DNA of 64,000 nt from Mycobacterium aquaticum (lineage in GTDB: Bacteria; Actinomycetota; Actinomycetes; Mycobacteriales; Mycobacteriaceae), in NCBI RefSeq assembly GCF_002086485.1, contig NZ_MVHF01000004.1:244611-308610 (forward strand), given 5' to 3'. Position 1 is the stretch's first letter; each line of letters opens with the position of its first letter. This document shows, piece by piece, positions 17,087 through 25,396 of the stretch. The notes below the pieces were generated by a model, which did not search any database, was not told the DNA's origin, and saw nothing but the letters and a program-made list of their open reading frames with translations. Both the position numbers and the translations under genes were made by a program.

Positions 17087-17686
17087 TCAGACGGCGGCGG
17101 GCCGCCAGCGCTTGATCCACTCGGTCTCCGGCCATTCCTCTGCAGCGGCCATCAACTCGTACATCGTTGCGCCGTCGATGGTTTCACGGATGATGTCGGC
17201 GTGCCCGGCATGCCGGGAGAGCTCCTCCACCAGATGCATCGCCACCCAACGGGGCGACCAGTGGTCGATGTCCTTGGGGAACCACGGCACGTCCTGCGGA
17301 ACCGGCACGGGTGTGCTCAGGTCGGCATCGGCGAAGGCCTGCAGCGTGGCGGCGTTCTCCGTCGTCAGCGCGGCAACCAGATCTTCGAGGGTGTCGTCCT
17401 CGCGCATCACATGCTGGTCGGCGTACTCGGCCATGACCTCTTCCATCGGCCGCGGATCGGGCGGCGGGAAATTCGGCGCCGACCTGACCCGATCAGCCCA
17501 GCTGCGCTGCACGGCGGTGACATGTTTGATCAATCCGCCGATCGACTGCGCGCTCACTGACGGGGTGGAGCGGGCCTGCTCGTCGGTCAAGCCGTGGCAC
17601 ACGGCCACGAACGCGTTCTGGTTGTGACGCAGGAACTCGATCAGGCTCTCCCGCTCGGCGGCGGCGGGTGCGGGCAATCCGGGCAT
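17087..17686 (-). CDS. DinB-like (DUF664-type) putative metal-dependent protein
   Basis: 199 residues with the four-helix DinB fold. The likely metal ligands are the histidines in LIKHVTAVQRSW and EELSRHAGHADIIRE. The fold covers thiol transferases (mycothiol- or bacillithiol-dependent) and related detoxification enzymes, so a mycothiol-linked role is possible. It lies 3 bp after a second DinB gene, under a WYL-regulated promoter. It converges on the TetR gene with almost no gap. Confidence 0.8.
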   Translation of the reverse strand: MPGLPAPAAAERESLIEFLRHNQNAFVAVCHGLTDEQARSTPSVSAQSIGGLIKHVTAVQRSWADRVRSAPNFPPPDPRPMEEVMAEYADQHVMREDDTLEDLVAALTTENAATLQAFADADLSTPVPVPQDVPWFPKDIDHWSPRWVAMHLVEELSRHAGHADIIRETIDGATMYELMAAAEEWPETEWIKRWRPAAV

Positions 17687-17689
17687 GGT

Positions 17690-18214
17690 TCAGTTCTCCT
17701 GGTTGTGGGTTGAATGGACGTAAAGGTCGCGGATGCAAGCGATTTCGGCGCCGTGGTGGATGGCCTCCCGGTTGATGTGCAGAATCAGTTCGGTCATCGA
17801 GTACTCGGCCCAAGGTCCCTCCGCGGGCCCGCAGGGCGCCTTGAGCTCATCGTCGCTGCGCGACCGGACCCCGTCGATCCAGATTCGGTACGCGTCGTCG
17901 AGCTGAGCCAACGCCGTGGCGGCGTCGGTGGCGTACGGCCAGGTCTGGTAGTCGGCCGGCGGGCCGCCGAAGTGCGAGTGGTTACGCATGGCGAAGACGC
18001 CGACGATGACGTGCGCCAGCCGCCACGCGATGGTTGTGAACGGCTCCGGCTGCGGCGGGGGATAGCTGAAGTCGATGGCACCGTCGGGATGGACCGTCCA
18101 GCAGCCGGGGACCGGCTGCCAGAAGTACTCGTCATCGGTCAGACCGTCCAACCGGGGGCGCAGTTGGTGGGTCCAGTGGTGGTCCAGCTGATCGGCCAGC
18201 GGGTTTCTCTGCAT
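17690..18214 (-). CDS. DinB-family protein
   Basis: 174 residues. Begins MQRNPLADQLDHHWTHQL, contains WRLAHVIVGVFAMRNHSHFGG and ends with REAIHHGAEIACIRDLY, giving the three-histidine pattern of DinB metal sites. It is the first gene of a leftward pair and is divergent from a WYL regulator with a symmetric operator between. DinB/WYL pairs are widespread in actinobacteria. The exact reaction is unknown. ATG 18214 was chosen because longer readings overlap the operator and the regulator. Confidence 0.82.
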   Translation of the reverse strand: MQRNPLADQLDHHWTHQLRPRLDGLTDDEYFWQPVPGCWTVHPDGAIDFSYPPPQPEPFTTIAWRLAHVIVGVFAMRNHSHFGGPPADYQTWPYATDAATALAQLDDAYRIWIDGVRSRSDDELKAPCGPAEGPWAEYSMTELILHINREAIHHGAEIACIRDLYVHSTHNQEN

Positions 18215-18236
18215 GAAGCAACCATCGCATCCATAG

Positions 18237-18253
18237 AGGACAGGTTCTGTCCT
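18237..18253. promoter_or_regulatory. WYL-regulator operator AGGACAG-GTT-CTGTCCT
   Basis: A perfect 7-3-7 palindrome lies between the DinB and WYL start codons (61 bp apart). Symmetric GGACA/TGTCC sites are typical for YafY-like HTH/WYL repressors. The position implies control of the DinB pair and autoregulation. Confidence 0.65.
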
Positions 18254-18275
18254 AAGAGTGCGGCAGACTTGCTTC

Positions 18276-19235
18276 ATGGGTGAAACGACCAGTCGGGTGC
18301 TGCAACTGCTCGGCCTGCTGCAGTCGCGCCGTGTCTGGTCGGGCGAGGAGCTGGCCGAGCGGCTCGGCGTCACGGGTCGCAGCGTCCGGCGGGACGTCGA
18401 GCGACTGCGTGAGCTGGGATATCCGGTGCATGCCAGCAAGGGGCACGGCGGCGGTTACCAGCTCGGCGCCGGGGCCGCGCTGCCACCGCTGCTGCTCGAC
18501 CCGGACGAGGCCGTCGCGATGGCCGTCTGCCTGCGCCTGGCCGCGGGCGGCAGCGTCGCGGGCGTTGGCGAATCTGCGCTGCGGGCCCTGTCCAAACTCG
18601 ACCAGGTGATGCCGACGCGCCTGCGTTCACAGGTGTCGGCCGTGCACGATGCCACCGTCACCCTCTCGCCCAACTCGTCGGACGCACCGGTCGAACCGGA
18701 TGTGCTGATGACCCTCGCCCGCGCCTGCCGCGACCGCGAACACGTCGCCGCCGGCTACACCGACATCCGGGGTAACAACACGCAGCGTCGGCTGGAGCCC
18801 TATCAACTCGTCACCACCGGGCGCCGGTGGTACCTGATGGCCTACGACCGCGACCGTGCCGACTGGCGCACGCTGCGACTGGACCGGATGTCCGAGGTCA
18901 GGGCGCTGGGGAGCACCTTCACGCCGCGCGACGCGCCCGACCCGGCAGATTACGTGCGGCGGGCGATCAGCGCGTCGCCGTACCGGTACGTGGCCCGGGT
19001 GCGATATGCGGCCCCGCAACACGTTGTGGCACCGATGTTTTCACCGGCTTCAGCCACCGTCGAGGCGGACGGCCCCGATGCGTGCATCGTCACCGCGGGC
19101 GCAGATGACCCCGAACGCATGGTGGTGTACTTCGCCACCGTCGGTCACGATTTCGAGGTGCTCGAACCGCCTGAGCTGGCCACCGCCGTCCGGGCAATGG
19201 CCGAACGCCTGTCCCGGAGCGCCGCACGAACGTAA
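18276..19235 (+). CDS. HTH/WYL-domain transcriptional regulator (YafY-like)
   Basis: 319 residues. An N-terminal winged helix (RVLQLLGLLQSRRVWSGEELAERLGVTGRSVRRDVERLRELGYPV) is followed by a WYL domain around residues 135-215 (VAAGYTDIRGNNTQRRLEPYQLVTTGRRWYLMAYD) and a C-terminal WCX-like extension. Such proteins sense small ligands or nucleic acids. ATG 18276 is favoured over GTG 18258. It is divergent from the DinB genes, and its stop is only 10 bp before the alpha-mannosidase, so it may be co-transcribed with the glycan genes. Confidence 0.9.
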   Translation: MGETTSRVLQLLGLLQSRRVWSGEELAERLGVTGRSVRRDVERLRELGYPVHASKGHGGGYQLGAGAALPPLLLDPDEAVAMAVCLRLAAGGSVAGVGESALRALSKLDQVMPTRLRSQVSAVHDATVTLSPNSSDAPVEPDVLMTLARACRDREHVAAGYTDIRGNNTQRRLEPYQLVTTGRRWYLMAYDRDRADWRTLRLDRMSEVRALGSTFTPRDAPDPADYVRRAISASPYRYVARVRYAAPQHVVAPMFSPASATVEADGPDACIVTAGADDPERMVVYFATVGHDFEVLEPPELATAVRAMAERLSRSAART

Positions 19236-19245
19236 GGTTCGCTGC

Positions 19246-22200
19246 ATGCGCGTCATCGCCGCGGAGTCGACGGAATTGTTCATCGGTTCTTCGGATCTGC
19301 CGGTGCAGCTGGCCCGCGTGGCCTACACGGGATGCACCGCTCCGACGACCATCCGCGTGACCGGAGACGGCCTGTCCGGACAGGCCGTGGCAGGTCCTGG
19401 CGACGGTGTGGTCGAGGTGCCGGTGACCGTGCGCGACGCCGTTCCCGGGGAGACCCGTGCCGCGACGGTCGAGGGGCTGGGATTCGACTTCACCGTCGCC
19501 GAACCCGGCTGGACCATGTACATGATCAGCCACTTCCACTACGACCCGGTCTGGTGGAACACCCAAGCTGCCTATACCAGCGTGTGGACCGAAGACCCAC
19601 CCGGCCAGTGCAGGCAGACCAACGGATTCGACCTGGTGGCTGCCCACTTGGAAATGGCGCGCCGCGAACCGGAATACAAGTTCGTGCTGGCAGAGGTGGA
19701 CTACCTCAAGCCGTACTGGGACGCGCATCCCGAGGACCGTGCCGATCTGCGCCGGTTCATCGCCGACGGCCGTGTCGAGATCATGGGTGGCACGTACAAC
19801 GAACCGAACACCAATCTCACCAGCCCCGAGACGGCCATCCGGAACTTCGTGGCGGGCATGGGTTTTCAGCGCGACGTGCTCGGTGCGAACCCGGCGACGG
19901 CGTGGCAGCTCGACGTGTTCGGGCACGACCCGCAGTTCCCCGGCATGGCGGCCGACGCGGGCCTGACGTCCAGCTCATGGGCCCGCGGACCGCATCACCA
20001 GTGGGGCCCGATGCAGAACGACGGTGACCCCGAACGCATGCAGTTCGCCAGCGAATTCGAATGGATCGCCCCGTCGGGCCGCGGGCTGCTGACCCACTAC
20101 ATGCCTGCACACTATTCAGCAGGCTGGTGGATGGATTCCGCGGCCACGCTGACCGACGCCGAGGCATCCACCTACCAGCTGTTCGGCAAGCTCAAGCGCG
20201 TCGCCCTGACCCGCAACGTGCTGCTGCCGGTCGGCACCGACTACACGCCGCCCAACAAATGGGTCACCCAGATCCATCGCGACTGGAACGCCCGCTACGT
20301 CTGGCCGAGGTTCGTGTGCGCACTGCCCAGCGAGTTCTTTGCCGCGGTACGAGCCGAACTCGACGCCCGCGGTGTCAAACCGTCGCCGCAGACCCGGGAC
20401 ATGAACCCGATCTACACAGGCAAGGACGTCTCTTATATCGACACCAAACAGGCCAACCGGGCCGCCGAGAACGCCGTGCTCGATGCCGAACGCTTCGCGG
20501 TGTTCGCGGGCCTGCTCGGCGGCGCCGACTATCCGCAGGCAGCGCTGTCCAAGGCCTGGGTGCAACTGGCCTACGGCGCCCACCATGACGCCATCACCGG
20601 TTCGGAATCCGATCAGGTCTACCTCGACCTGCTGACCGGCTGGCGCGACGCCTGGGAGCTGGGCCGCGCCGCCCGCGACAACGCGCTGCAACTGCTGTCG
20701 GCAGCGGTCGACGGGTACGGTGGGCAGGAGCGTAACGACCCTGGGATCGGCTCCGTCATCGTGTGGAACCCGTTGGCGCACAATCGCACCGACATCGTGA
20801 CTGTGCACCTGGACACGCCGCTGCGTGGCGTGCTGCTCGACACCGACGGCTCGGCGGTGCCTGTGCTGGTTGAACACGGCGGCAAGACCGTGAGCTGGCT
20901 CGCCCGCAACGTGCCCTCCCTGGGCTGGCGTGCCTACCGGTTCGCCGATGGCCCTGCCGCGCAGTGGGAACCGTTGGCAGGGTGCACCATCGAGAACGAC
21001 TTCTACCGGCTGGCGGTCGATCCGGCTCGCGGCGGTGGGGTGGTCTCGCTGGTCCGGGACGACCGTGAACTGCTGGCCGACGGTTCGGTGGGCAACGAGT
21101 TGGCGGTGTACGACGAGTATCCGGCGCATCCGCAAGCCGGTGAGGGGCCGTGGCACCTGTTGCCCAGAGGCCCGGTGGTCTGCTCATCAGGCGCTGCCGC
21201 GGACGAAGTGCGTTGCGAACGCGGTGCTTTGGGTCAGCGGGTGACAGTACGGGGCCGCATCGACGGCCTGCTGCGCTACACCCAGACGATCACGCTGTGG
21301 CAGGGACTGGACCGCGTCGACTGTCGCACCACCATCGACGACTTCACCGGATCCGACAAGCTGCTGCGATTGCGCTGGCCGTGCCCGGTGCCCGGGGCGT
21401 TGCCGGTCAGTGAGGTCGGCGATGCCGTCATCGGGCGTGGTTTCGGTCTGCTGCACCATCGCGAAGTGTCCGCAGTCGATACCGCGCAACACCCGTGGAC
21501 GCTGGACAACCCCGCCTACGGCTGGTTCGGCTTGTCCTCGGCAATGCGTATCAATATCGGGGATGCGGTGCGTGCGGTGTCGGTGGCCGAAGTGGTGACA
21601 GCCGACCTCGTCGATTCCTCCGACGCCGTGGACCCGCGCGAGTTGGTGGTGGCGCTCGTCCGTGCCGGGGTGACTGCGACCTGCAGCAGTGCCGACAAAC
21701 CTCGCTACGGCAACCTGGCGGTGGATTCCAACCTGCCCGACACGCGGCTGGCTCTCGGTGGTCCCGGTGAAAACTCCTTCACCGCAGCAGTTCTCGCTGA
21801 ATCGGACGACGCGTACGGCGACGAGCTCAAACGCCAATTGGACGCGACCGGGTCTGCCAGGGTGTGGGTTCCCGCGACTGCACCGCTGCGCGAGCAATGG
21901 ATTCCCGACGCCGACCTGCGTGCCCCGCGGGCGTTACCTGTGCTGATCCTGGCCGGCGACCTCACCGCGGTGGTCGACGACCTGGCCGACGCCGAGATCG
22001 TCGTCGACCAGCACGTCCCGACCGCGTCCGATGCGTTCGAGCAGCGCACCGTCGCCGTGCTCAACCGCGGCGTGCCCGGGTTTGCCGTCGGCTCCGACGG
22101 CACCCTGCACAGCTCGCTCATGCGGTCCTGCACCGGCTGGCCTTCGGGCACGTGGATCGACCCGCCGCGAAGGACCACGCCCGACGGTTCGAACTTCCAA

Positions 22201-23430
22201 TTGCAGCACTGGACCCACACTTTCGACTACGCCGTGGTGGCCGGTGACGGCGACTGGCGAGATGTCGGCGTCGCTGCCCGTGCGTCGGAATTCAACCGGC
22301 CGCTGCGGGCGGTACCGGCGGGGCACAGCCATGACGGCGGCCTGCCGGCATGGGGTTCTCTGTTCGAAATCGAGCCGGCCGGGCACGTGCAACTCGGTGC
22401 GCTCAAGCCCACCGGCAACCCGTTGGCCTCCGGCAGTGTCCGGCCCGCCGACCCGGCGGACAGCATCACCGTCCGGTTGGTCGAAAGTACCGGTAGAGCA
22501 ACCGATGTCAAGCTCCGGTCTGGGCTCCGGTCGGCCGCGACGACACCGCTGGACCTGCTCGAGGAGCCGCGCCTGGCCGCGGGGCCGCCGGATAAGCTGC
22601 GGCTGCACGGTTTTGAGATCGCGACGGTCGCGGCGCGGCTGAACCTGCCTCGGGTGCTTCGCGCCGAGCACCGCATACTGGCCCCGGAGGCCGAAGTCTC
22701 CCAACCGCTCTACGCCCGCTACTGGTTGCACAACCGAGGCCCGGCACCGCTCGGGGGGCTGCCCGCCGTCGCGCATCTGCACCCGGAAACCCTCACCGTG
22801 ACACCGGATTCCCCGGTCGTGCTACGCCTGACGGCAGCCAGTGACTGCACCGACGCCCCGCTGCACGGCCGGGTCCGGGTCATTGTTCCGCCGGGGTGGA
22901 CCGCCGAGCCTGCCGAACTCCCGTTTGTGCTTCCGCCCGACGAGCATCTGGAAACCGAGGTGGCGCTGGGCATGCCGTCAGGCGTCGCGCCCGGGTTGTA
23001 CCCCATCCGCGCTGAACTCGTGGTCACCGGAACCGACGCAGCCGCGCTGCCGCCGTCCTGGCGTCAGCAGGTCGAAGACATCTGCCTGGTGACCGTCGGC
23101 GAACCGGGTGGTGAGGTGCTCAAACTGCGCTCCGAATCTCAACCAGTAGAGGTCAAAGCCGGTGACAGCGGGCAGCTTTCGATCGAGGTGGCAACCGATG
23201 CCCGAGCCGGCTTGAGCGCCGAGGCGCACCTGATCAGTCCGTGGGGCACCTGGGACTGGATGGGGCCGGCAGCCGTAGGGTTTGAACTTCCGGCCGGTGG
23301 GTCGGCGCAGATCGGTTTCGATGTGTCGCCCCCGGAATGGGTCGAGCCAGGTGAATGGTGGGCGCTGATCAGAGTGGGCTGTGCCGGGCGGTTGTTGTAT
23401 ACCCCGGCGGCCCGGGTGGTTGTGCGATGA
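19246..23430 (+). CDS. Glycoside hydrolase family 38 alpha-mannosidase
   Basis: 1394 residues. The GH38 catalytic domain begins with HFHYDPVWW (zinc ligands His96, Asp100 region), contains WQLDVFGHDPQFPGMA with the predicted nucleophile Asp, and AYGAHHDAITGSESDQVY (HHDA-TGT-like motif). Beta-sandwich domains fill the C-terminal half, ending in an NEW3/fibronectin-like region (VSPPEWVEPGEWWALIRV). No signal peptide is evident, suggesting cytoplasmic turnover of mannosides. It overlaps the next gene by ATGA. It corresponds to the mannosidase beside the mmaA-lipG locus of other mycobacteria. Confidence 0.9.
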   Translation: MRVIAAESTELFIGSSDLPVQLARVAYTGCTAPTTIRVTGDGLSGQAVAGPGDGVVEVPVTVRDAVPGETRAATVEGLGFDFTVAEPGWTMYMISHFHYDPVWWNTQAAYTSVWTEDPPGQCRQTNGFDLVAAHLEMARREPEYKFVLAEVDYLKPYWDAHPEDRADLRRFIADGRVEIMGGTYNEPNTNLTSPETAIRNFVAGMGFQRDVLGANPATAWQLDVFGHDPQFPGMAADAGLTSSSWARGPHHQWGPMQNDGDPERMQFASEFEWIAPSGRGLLTHYMPAHYSAGWWMDSAATLTDAEASTYQLFGKLKRVALTRNVLLPVGTDYTPPNKWVTQIHRDWNARYVWPRFVCALPSEFFAAVRAELDARGVKPSPQTRDMNPIYTGKDVSYIDTKQANRAAENAVLDAERFAVFAGLLGGADYPQAALSKAWVQLAYGAHHDAITGSESDQVYLDLLTGWRDAWELGRAARDNALQLLSAAVDGYGGQERNDPGIGSVIVWNPLAHNRTDIVTVHLDTPLRGVLLDTDGSAVPVLVEHGGKTVSWLARNVPSLGWRAYRFADGPAAQWEPLAGCTIENDFYRLAVDPARGGGVVSLVRDDRELLADGSVGNELAVYDEYPAHPQAGEGPWHLLPRGPVVCSSGAAADEVRCERGALGQRVTVRGRIDGLLRYTQTITLWQGLDRVDCRTTIDDFTGSDKLLRLRWPCPVPGALPVSEVGDAVIGRGFGLLHHREVSAVDTAQHPWTLDNPAYGWFGLSSAMRINIGDAVRAVSVAEVVTADLVDSSDAVDPRELVVALVRAGVTATCSSADKPRYGNLAVDSNLPDTRLALGGPGENSFTAAVLAESDDAYGDELKRQLDATGSARVWVPATAPLREQWIPDADLRAPRALPVLILAGDLTAVVDDLADAEIVVDQHVPTASDAFEQRTVAVLNRGVPGFAVGSDGTLHSSLMRSCTGWPSGTWIDPPRRTTPDGSNFQLQHWTHTFDYAVVAGDGDWRDVGVAARASEFNRPLRAVPAGHSHDGGLPAWGSLFEIEPAGHVQLGALKPTGNPLASGSVRPADPADSITVRLVESTGRATDVKLRSGLRSAATTPLDLLEEPRLAAGPPDKLRLHGFEIATVAARLNLPRVLRAEHRILAPEAEVSQPLYARYWLHNRGPAPLGGLPAVAHLHPETLTVTPDSPVVLRLTAASDCTDAPLHGRVRVIVPPGWTAEPAELPFVLPPDEHLETEVALGMPSGVAPGLYPIRAELVVTGTDAAALPPSWRQQVEDICLVTVGEPGGEVLKLRSESQPVEVKAGDSGQLSIEVATDARAGLSAEAHLISPWGTWDWMGPAAVGFELPAGGSAQIGFDVSPPEWVEPGEWWALIRVGCAGRLLYTPAARVVVR

Positions 23431-23447
23431 GCGTTTGTGCGAAGGTC
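23426..23447 (+). repeat. 22-bp dispersed gene-start repeat, copy 2
   Basis: GATGAGCGTTTGTGCGAAGGTC matches copy 4 at 17 of 22 positions. It includes the ATG of the 203-residue protein (MSVCAKV) and the mannosidase stop. Confidence 0.45.
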
Positions 23448-24038
23448 GCGGGCGAGCCGGTGCTGGTCAGCGAGATCGACGAAAGGGAGGCGATGGTGCG
23501 GGCAGGCAACCTCGCGTCGGCGCTGCCGCGGGAAGGCACCAGCGAGGGCAGGCAGTTGCGCCGTTGGCTGACACAGCTCGTGGTCGCCGAGCGCGTCGTC
23601 GCTGTGGAAGCGGCTGCGCGCGGGATAGATTCGGCCGGCGCTGTGAGTGAGGACGAGCTGCTGCCGGACATGGCCGCGCGCCTGGAGATCGGCAGTGTGG
23701 CGGCCGCGGCGCTGGCCACGCCTCTCGCGCGGGCGGTGTTCACCGAGGTCACGCGGAGTGTGGAGATCAGCGACGATGACGTCGTCGCGTACCACACCCG
23801 CAACCCCTTGCGCTTCGCAGTGAAACCCCAAGTCGGGCAACAGGGCTGGCGGGCCAAGCCGGTACCGCCCGAGTTCGGCGACGTGCGCGACCAGATCGCC
23901 GCGCACTTGCTGGCCGCCGCGCGGCGTCGTGCCTTCCGATTGTGGCTCGACGTGCGGTGTGCCGAACTGGTCGAGCTTGCGCCCGGGTACGAGCACCCGG
24001 GGGATCCGCGGCAGCCGGACAACACCCACAGGCACTGA
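23427..24038 (+). CDS. SurA/parvulin N-domain-like protein of unknown function
   Basis: 203 residues. VAGEPVLVSEIDEREAMVRAGN followed by QLRRWLTQLVVAERVVAVEAAARGI and ISDDDVVAYHTRNPLRF resembles the chaperone arm of SurA/PpiC-type proteins. The end (FGDVRDQIAAHLLAAARRRAFRLWLD) also fits. No parvulin active site and no signal peptide are visible. Orthologues at this position have been called malonyltransferase FabD2, but the GHSxG nucleophile motif of that family is absent. It is coupled to the mannosidase by ATGA and to the ROK gene through a mini-ORF. Confidence 0.7.
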   Translation: MSVCAKVAGEPVLVSEIDEREAMVRAGNLASALPREGTSEGRQLRRWLTQLVVAERVVAVEAAARGIDSAGAVSEDELLPDMAARLEIGSVAAAALATPLARAVFTEVTRSVEISDDDVVAYHTRNPLRFAVKPQVGQQGWRAKPVPPEFGDVRDQIAAHLLAAARRRAFRLWLDVRCAELVELAPGYEHPGDPRQPDNTHRH

Positions 24039-24058
24039 TGAGCGCTTGCGCGAAGAAG
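24037..24058 (+). repeat. 22-bp dispersed gene-start repeat, copy 3
   Basis: GATGAGCGCTTGCGCGAAGAAG, 19 of 22 identical to copy 4. It supplies the mini-ORF start and the GAAGAAGAG ribosome binding site of the ROK gene. Confidence 0.6.
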
Positions 24059-24070
24059 AGATGGCACTGA
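24038..24070 (+). other. 33-nt coupling mini-ORF before the ROK kinase
   Basis: ATG overlaps the upstream stop (TGATG), encodes MSACAKKRWH, and its TGA overlaps the ROK ATG (TGATG again). It is identical in length and in its contact with the downstream start to the mini-ORF at 11950-11982, but reads the 22-bp repeat in another frame. That supports a role in ribosome hand-over rather than a conserved peptide. Confidence 0.35.
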
Positions 24071-24978
24071 TGAGCGCACTCACTCTTGCCCTGGACATCG
24101 GCGGCACCAAGGTGGCCGCGGGTCTCGTCGACTCCCGCGGCGCATTGGTGCACCACGCCACCGCCCCGACCCCGGATGGGGACGCCGAGAAGATCTGGGA
24201 CACGATCGAGACTTTGCTCGTCGACACGTTGCGCTTGGCCGACGCAGCGGTGCGCGGCGTCGGCATCGGATCGGCCGGGCCGGTGGACCTGCCGAGTGGA
24301 ACCGTCAGTCCGATCAATATCCCTGAGTGGCACCGCTTTCCGATCGTCGAACGCGTCGAGTCGGTGTCGCGGTTGCCGGTGCGACTCGGGGGTGACGGGT
24401 TGTGCCTGGCATTGGGGGAGCACTGGCGGGGCGCCGGCCGGGGTGCGCGCTACATGCTCGGCATGGTGGTGTCGACGGGGGTCGGCGGTGGCCTGGTGTT
24501 CGACGGCGCACCGTATGCCGGCCGTACCGGCAATGCCGGGCACGTCGGGCACGTGATCGTCGAGCCGGAAGGCGGCGCGCTGTGTACGTGCGGTGGGCGC
24601 GGGTGCGTTGAGACGATCGCCTCCGGACCGCATCTGGTGCAATGGGCGCGCGAACAGGGTTGGGCTGCGCCGCAGGGGGCCGACGCCAAGGCGTTGGCTG
24701 CTGCGGCCGATGCGGGTGATTCGTTGGCAATCAAGGCTTTTCGGCGCGGTGCCACTGCTATCGCGGCAATGATCGCGTCGGTGGGTGCGGTGTGCGACCT
24801 CGACCTCGTCGTGATCGGCGGGGGAGTGGCCAAATCCGGGGACTTGCTGTTCGCGCCGATTCGCGAAGCGTTGGCGGGTTACGCCGGGCTGACGTTTCTG
24901 CGTACGTTGCGCGTCGTGCCCGCACAACTGGGCGGCGACGCCGGCCTGGTCGGTGCGGCCGCTCTGCTGCGGACCTGA
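24070..24978 (+). CDS. ROK-family sugar kinase
   Basis: 302 residues. It has the ATP-binding DIGGTKVAAGLVD at the N-terminus and the ROK zinc motif CTCGGRGCVE (CxCGxxGCxE) near residue 175, with GHVGHVIV just before it providing the histidine. There is no helix-turn-helix, so it is a kinase rather than a NagC/XylR repressor; glucose, mannose or an amino sugar are likely substrates. With the mannosidase upstream it suggests salvage of released mannose (inference). ATG 24061 in the same frame is an alternative. The last 100 bp overlap the HxlR gene on the other strand. Confidence 0.87.
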   Translation: MSALTLALDIGGTKVAAGLVDSRGALVHHATAPTPDGDAEKIWDTIETLLVDTLRLADAAVRGVGIGSAGPVDLPSGTVSPINIPEWHRFPIVERVESVSRLPVRLGGDGLCLALGEHWRGAGRGARYMLGMVVSTGVGGGLVFDGAPYAGRTGNAGHVGHVIVEPEGGALCTCGGRGCVETIASGPHLVQWAREQGWAAPQGADAKALAAAADAGDSLAIKAFRRGATAIAAMIASVGAVCDLDLVVIGGGVAKSGDLLFAPIREALAGYAGLTFLRTLRVVPAQLGGDAGLVGAAALLRT

Positions 24979-25316
24979 GGCTTCTTCTTCACCTGGTGCT
25001 GCATGTGAGTGCGTCCCCAGTCGCACAGGACCTGCAGCACCGGCCCCAGCGTCATGCCGTATTCGGAGATCGAATAGTGCACGCACGGCGGCACGGTGCC
25101 CGCGTCGTGGCGGTCGATGATCCCCGCCTCGACCAGGTCGTGCAGATGCCGGATCAGCATGCGCTCGGTGATCTCGGGGATGCTGCGGCGAAGTTCGGCG
25201 GTGCGCATCGGCCCGTCGAACAACCGCCACAGGATGGTGCCCTTCCAACGTCCGTCGATGACGGAGAGGGTGGCGTCGATGGGGCATTCGCCCATCTCCT
25301 TCTTCGAGACCGCCAC
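24879..25316 (-). CDS. HxlR-family transcriptional regulator
   Basis: 145 residues. The HxlR core occupies residues ~8-110: ECPIDATLSVIDGRWKGTILWRLFDGPMRTAELRRSIPEITERMLIRHLHDLVEAGIIDR, then HYSISEYGMTLGPVLQVL. The N-terminal cysteine could be redox active. The last ~35 residues (RSRAAAPTRPASPPS..) are low-complexity and encoded antisense to the ROK gene end, so they may be a read-through extension of an ordinary ~110-residue HxlR. Divergent from the DUF1772 gene, with inverted repeats between. Confidence 0.87.
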   Translation of the reverse strand: MAVSKKEMGECPIDATLSVIDGRWKGTILWRLFDGPMRTAELRRSIPEITERMLIRHLHDLVEAGIIDRHDAGTVPPCVHYSISEYGMTLGPVLQVLCDWGRTHMQHQVKKKPQVRSRAAAPTRPASPPSCAGTTRNVRRNVSPA

Positions 25317-25335
25317 GGCCTGCCTCCTCGTCGTT

Positions 25336-25379
25336 CTATGCTGACTAATTTGTCAGTACCTTGTTTTTTGTCAGCATAG
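25336..25379. promoter_or_regulatory. Divergent HxlR/DUF1772 operator with nested inverted repeats
   Basis: CTATGCTGAC (25336-25345) and GTCAGCATAG (25370-25379) are perfect 10-bp complements. Inside, CTGAC-taattt-GTCAG (25341-25356) forms a second palindrome. All lie between the two start codons, and the region is A/T-rich. HxlR regulators commonly control a divergent neighbour, so this is their probable site. Confidence 0.6.
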
Positions 25380-25396
25380 TGACCAGGGTCGATGTC

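Noticed and set aside
23427..24038. Malonyl-CoA:ACP transacylase (fabD2) label for the 203-residue protein
   Set aside because: The GHSxG nucleophile motif and fold signatures of malonyltransferases are absent; the sequence looks SurA/PpiC-like instead.
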